A DNA stretch of 64,000 nucleotides, taken from NCBI GenBank assembly GCA_022414725.1, contig CM039464.1, positions 61,212,614-61,276,613 on the forward strand. Direction: 5' to 3'. Shown here piece by piece: positions 60,848 to 64,000 of the stretch. The notes beneath the pieces are model-generated. The model searched no databases, was not told where the DNA came from, and saw only the letters and a list, made by a program, of their open reading frames with translations. Position numbers and translations under genes: made by a program. The stretch is from Microglena sp. YARC. Its lineage: Eukaryota > Chlorophyta > Chlorophyceae > Chlamydomonadales > Chlamydomonadaceae. The first letter of the stretch is position 1. Each line of letters opens with the position of its first letter.

Positions 60848-63800
60848 ATTTTTGTTGAATAATTGGTTGTTAGCAGAGATGGAGGTCTTTTCAGAGGTGT
60901 TCATGTGAACCGTTTAAAATAGGGATGATGTGAGCCTCCGGCATTCTTCAGTATTTATTTTTTGTTGAAATAATTGTTTGTTCAGAGATGCAGAGTCTTT
61001 TCAGAGGTGTTCAATGTGAACACGTTTAAAATAGGGATTGATGTGAGCTCCGAGCATTCTTTCAGTATTTTATTTTTTGTTGAAATAATTGTTGTTCCAG
61101 GATTGGAGAGTCTTTTCAGAGGTGTTCATGTGAACACGTTTAAAATAGGGATGATGTGAGCCTCCGGCTATTCTTTAGTAATTATTTTTTGTTGAAATAA
61201 TGTGTTGTTCCAGAGCGGAGAGTCTTTCAGAGGTGTTTCATTGTGAACACGTTTAAAATAGGGATTGATGTGAGCTCCGCATTCTTCAGTATTTCTTTTT
61301 GTTGATAATTGTTGTTTCAGAGATGGAGAGTCTTCTTCCAGAGGGTTCATGTGAACGGCTGATTTAAAATAGGGATGATGTGAGCCTCCCGGCTTCTTCA
61401 GTATTTATTTTTTTGTTGAAATAATTGTTGTTCGCAGAGATGGAGAGTCTTTTCAGTGGTGTTCATGTGAACACGTTAAAATAGGGATTGATGTGAGGCC
61501 TCCGGTTCTTCAGTAATTTATTTTTTGTTTGAAATAATTGTTTTGTTCCCAGAGATGGAGAGTCTTTTCAAGAGGTGTTCATGTGAACAGTTTAAAATAG
61601 GATTGATGTGAGCTCCGGCATTCTTTCAGTATTTCTTTTTGTTGAAAATTGGTTGTTCCAGAGATGGAAAGTCTTTTTCAAAGGTGTTCATTGTGAACAC
61701 GTTTTAAAATAGTGGATTGAGTGTGAGCTCCGGCATTCTTCAGTAATTTTTATTTTTTGTTTTGAAATAATTTGTTGTTCAGAGATTGGAGAGTCCTTTT
61801 CAGAGGTGTTTTCCATGTGGAACACGTTTAAAAATAGGGATTGATGTGAGCTCCGGCAATTCTTCAGTTATTTAATTTTTTGTTGAAATAATTGTTGTTC
61901 CAGAGATGGAAAGTCTTTTCAAAGGTGTTCATGTGAACACGTTTAAAAAAGGGATTGATGTGAGCCTCCGGCAATCTTCAGTATTTATTTTTTTGTTTGA
62001 AATATTGTTGTTTCAGAGATGGAGAGTCTTTTCAGAGGTGTTCAGTGAACACGTTTAAAATAGGGATTGATGTGAGCCTCCGGCATAATTTCATCACAGT
62101 ATTTATTTTTGTTGAAATGATTGGTTGTTCCAGAGATGGAGAGTCTTTTCAAGAGTGTTCATGTGAACACGTTTAAATAGGGATTTGATTGTGAGCCTCC
62201 CGGCAATTCTTCAGTATTTTATTTTTTGTTGAATAATTGTTTGTTTCCAGAGATGGGAGAGTGCTTTTTCAGATGTGTTCTGTGAACACGTTTTAAAACA
62301 GGGATATGATGTGAGTCTCCGGCAATTCTTCAGTTTTATTTTTTGTTGAATAATGTGTTGTTCCAGAGATTGGAGAGTCTTTTCAGAGGTGTTCATGTGA
62401 ACACGTTTAAAATAGGGATTGAATTGAGGCCTGCCGGCATTCTTCAGTATTTTATCTTTTTGTTGAAATTAATTATTGTTCCGAGAATGGAGAGTCTTTT
62501 CAGAGGTGTTCATGGTGAACACGTTAATAGGGATTGATGTGAGCCTCCGGCATTCTTCAGTATTTATTTTTTGTTGAAAATAATTGTTGTTCCAGAGATG
62601 GAAAGTCTTTTCAAAAGGTGTTATGTGAACACGTTTTAAAATATGGATTGATGTGAGCTCCGGCAATCTTCAGTATTTATTTTTTTGTTGAAATAAATTG
62701 TTGTTCCAGAGATGGAGAGTCTTTTCAGAGGTGTTCATAGTTGAACACGTTTAAAATAGGATTTGATGTGGAGCCTACGGCATTCTTCAGTATTTAATTT
62801 TTTGTTGAAAAATAGTTGTTCCAGAGATGGAGAGTCTTTTCAGAGGTGTTCATGTGAAACGTTTTAAAATAGGGATTGAATGTGAGCTCCGGCAAATTCT
62901 TCAGTATTTATTTTTTGTTGAATGAAAACCAATTGTTGTTCCAGAGATGGAGGAGTCCTTTTCAGAGGTGTTCATGTTGAACACGTTAAATAGGGATTGA
63001 TGTGAGCGATCCGGCAGTTCTCAGTATTTATTTTTGTTGAATAATTTGTTTGTTCCAGAGATGGAGAGTCCTTTCAGAGGTGTTCATTGTGAAACGTTTA
63101 AAATAGGGATTGATTGTGAGCCTCCGGCATTTTCAGTATTTATTTTTTGTTGGAAAATAATTGTTGTTCATGGAGATGGAGAGTCTTTTCAGAGGTTGTT
63201 CATGTGAACACGTTTTAAAATAGGGATTGAATGTTGAGCCTCCGGCATTCTTCAGTAATTTTATTTTTTGTTTGAAATAATTTGTTGTTTCCAGAGATGG
63301 AGAGTCTTTTCAGAGGTGTTTCAATGTGAAACACGTTTAAATAGGGATTTGATGTGAGCCTCCGGCAATTCTTTCAAAGTATTTATTTTTTGTTGAATAA
63401 TTGTTGTTCAGAGATGGAGAGTCTTTTCAGAGGTTGTTATGTGGAACAGTTTAAAATAGGGATTGATGTGAGCCTCCGGCATTCTTTCAGTATTTAATTT
63501 TTTGTTTGAAATAATTGTTTTGTTTCCCAGAGATGGAAGAGTCTTTTCAGAGGTGTTCCATGTGGAACACGTTTAAAACAGGGATTGATGTGAGTCTCCG
63601 GCATTCTTAAGTATTTATTTTTTGTTGAAATATTGTTGTTCCAGAGATGGAAGAGTCTTTTTCAGAGGTGTTCATGTGAACACGTTTAAAATAGTGGGAT
63701 TGATGTGAGCCTGCCGGCATTCTTTAGTATTTATTTTTTGTTTGAAAATAAATTGTTGTTCCAGAGATGAGAGTCTTTTTCAGAAGGTGTTTCATGTGAA

Positions 63801-64000
63801 CACGGTTTAAAATAGGGATTGATGTGAGCCTCGGCATTCTCAGTATTTATTTTTTTGTTGAAATAATTGTTGTTCCAGAGATGGAGAGTCTTTTCAGAGG
63901 TGTTCATGTGAACACGTTTAAAATAGGGATGGATGTGAGCCTCCGGCAATCTTCAGTATTTATTTTTTTGTTGGAAATAATTGTTGTTCCAGGAGATGGA
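60848..64000. repeat. Satellite, unit about 112 bp
   Basis: About 28 head-to-tail units: CAGTATTTATTTTTTGTTGA, AATAATTGTTGTTCCAGAGA, TGGAGAGTCTTTTCAGAGGT, GTTCATGTGAACACGTTTAA, AATAGGGATTGATGTGAGCC and TCCGGCATTCTT. GTGTTCATGTGAACACG is a perfect palindrome core. Units differ mostly by homopolymer indels. The array continues beyond the window. It is homologous to part of the Tc1 remnant at 53230-53592. Confidence 0.9.

Noticed and set aside
59777..60908. Frames of about 375 codons
   Set aside because: They consist of the N run.
1..64000. tRNA or rRNA genes
   Set aside because: I saw no cloverleaf-like or rRNA-like segment, but a covariance search was not possible here.

Overview
The window looks like a eukaryotic nuclear contig carrying an integrated large DNA virus (a giant endogenous viral element). 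It has been heavily colonised by transposons, and the most likely host is an alga or a related protist. The left half (about 1-31 kb) is intron-poor. It holds virus-style genes: a W-rich repeat protein ending in the IQ-like tail seen in nucleocytoplasmic large DNA viruses (NCLDV), a nucleotidyltransferase-like protein, a GT-A-like glycosyltransferase, an amidoligase-like protein, a cysteine-motif protein, a possible capsid-like gene and a cluster of F-box/leucine-rich-repeat proteins. Most are broken by stops, 1-nt frameshifts or insertions. The part from about 33 to 48 kb looks like host chromosome: genes on the minus strand with GT-AG introns (a JmjC-type protein, and exons with a chromodomain and a SUMO-interaction-like motif), a LINE remnant and many minisatellites.

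Mobile elements dominate. (1) Tc1/mariner (IS630-like) transposons carry a Fanzor gene, the eukaryotic relative of TnpB: one copy runs off the left edge (1-2518) and a second lies at 8983-12431. The sequence between the Fanzor stop and the terminal inverted repeat folds into hairpins and is a good candidate for the guide (omega) RNA. The same end sequence is carried by three ~430-bp nonautonomous elements (29848, 49325, 51619). A second Fanzor lineage survives as a RuvC-III tail (14410-14712) and as short end fragments with a conserved hairpin. (2) A 7.5-kb transposon (21519-29027) with near-perfect inverted repeats and a 4-bp target duplication, ATCG, sits inside a virus-type gene. It encodes a spliced DUF7869-like (RNase H-fold) protein and contains arrays of a 78-bp palindrome-bearing repeat. 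A second copy lies in the host part (about 42.3-46.3 kb) and a third at 53.68 kb up to the assembly gap.

Region by region: 1-2.5 kb Fanzor element copy 1; 2.5-8.4 kb broken and intact viral genes; 8.7-12.4 kb an F-box gene cut by Fanzor element copy 2; 12.4-14.4 kb amidoligase-like pseudogene; 14.4-19.6 kb second Fanzor remnant and three F-box/LRR genes; 20-21.5 kb viral-type genes; 21.5-29.0 kb DUF7869 transposon; 29-32.5 kb HicB-like gene, J-domain gene and short elements; 33.3-37 kb JmjC-type gene split by a LINE; 37-40.2 kb minisatellites; 40.4-48 kb chromodomain-gene exons with the second DUF7869 transposon in an intron; 48-53.6 kb minisatellites, two nonautonomous elements and a Tc1 remnant; 53.7-59.8 kb third DUF7869 transposon; about 1 kb of N; then a ~112-bp satellite to the end.

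From about 54.5 kb to the end, and at several places elsewhere, copies of the same repeat differ by single-base indels, often in homopolymers. That is typical of unpolished long reads, so some apparent frameshifts may be sequence error.
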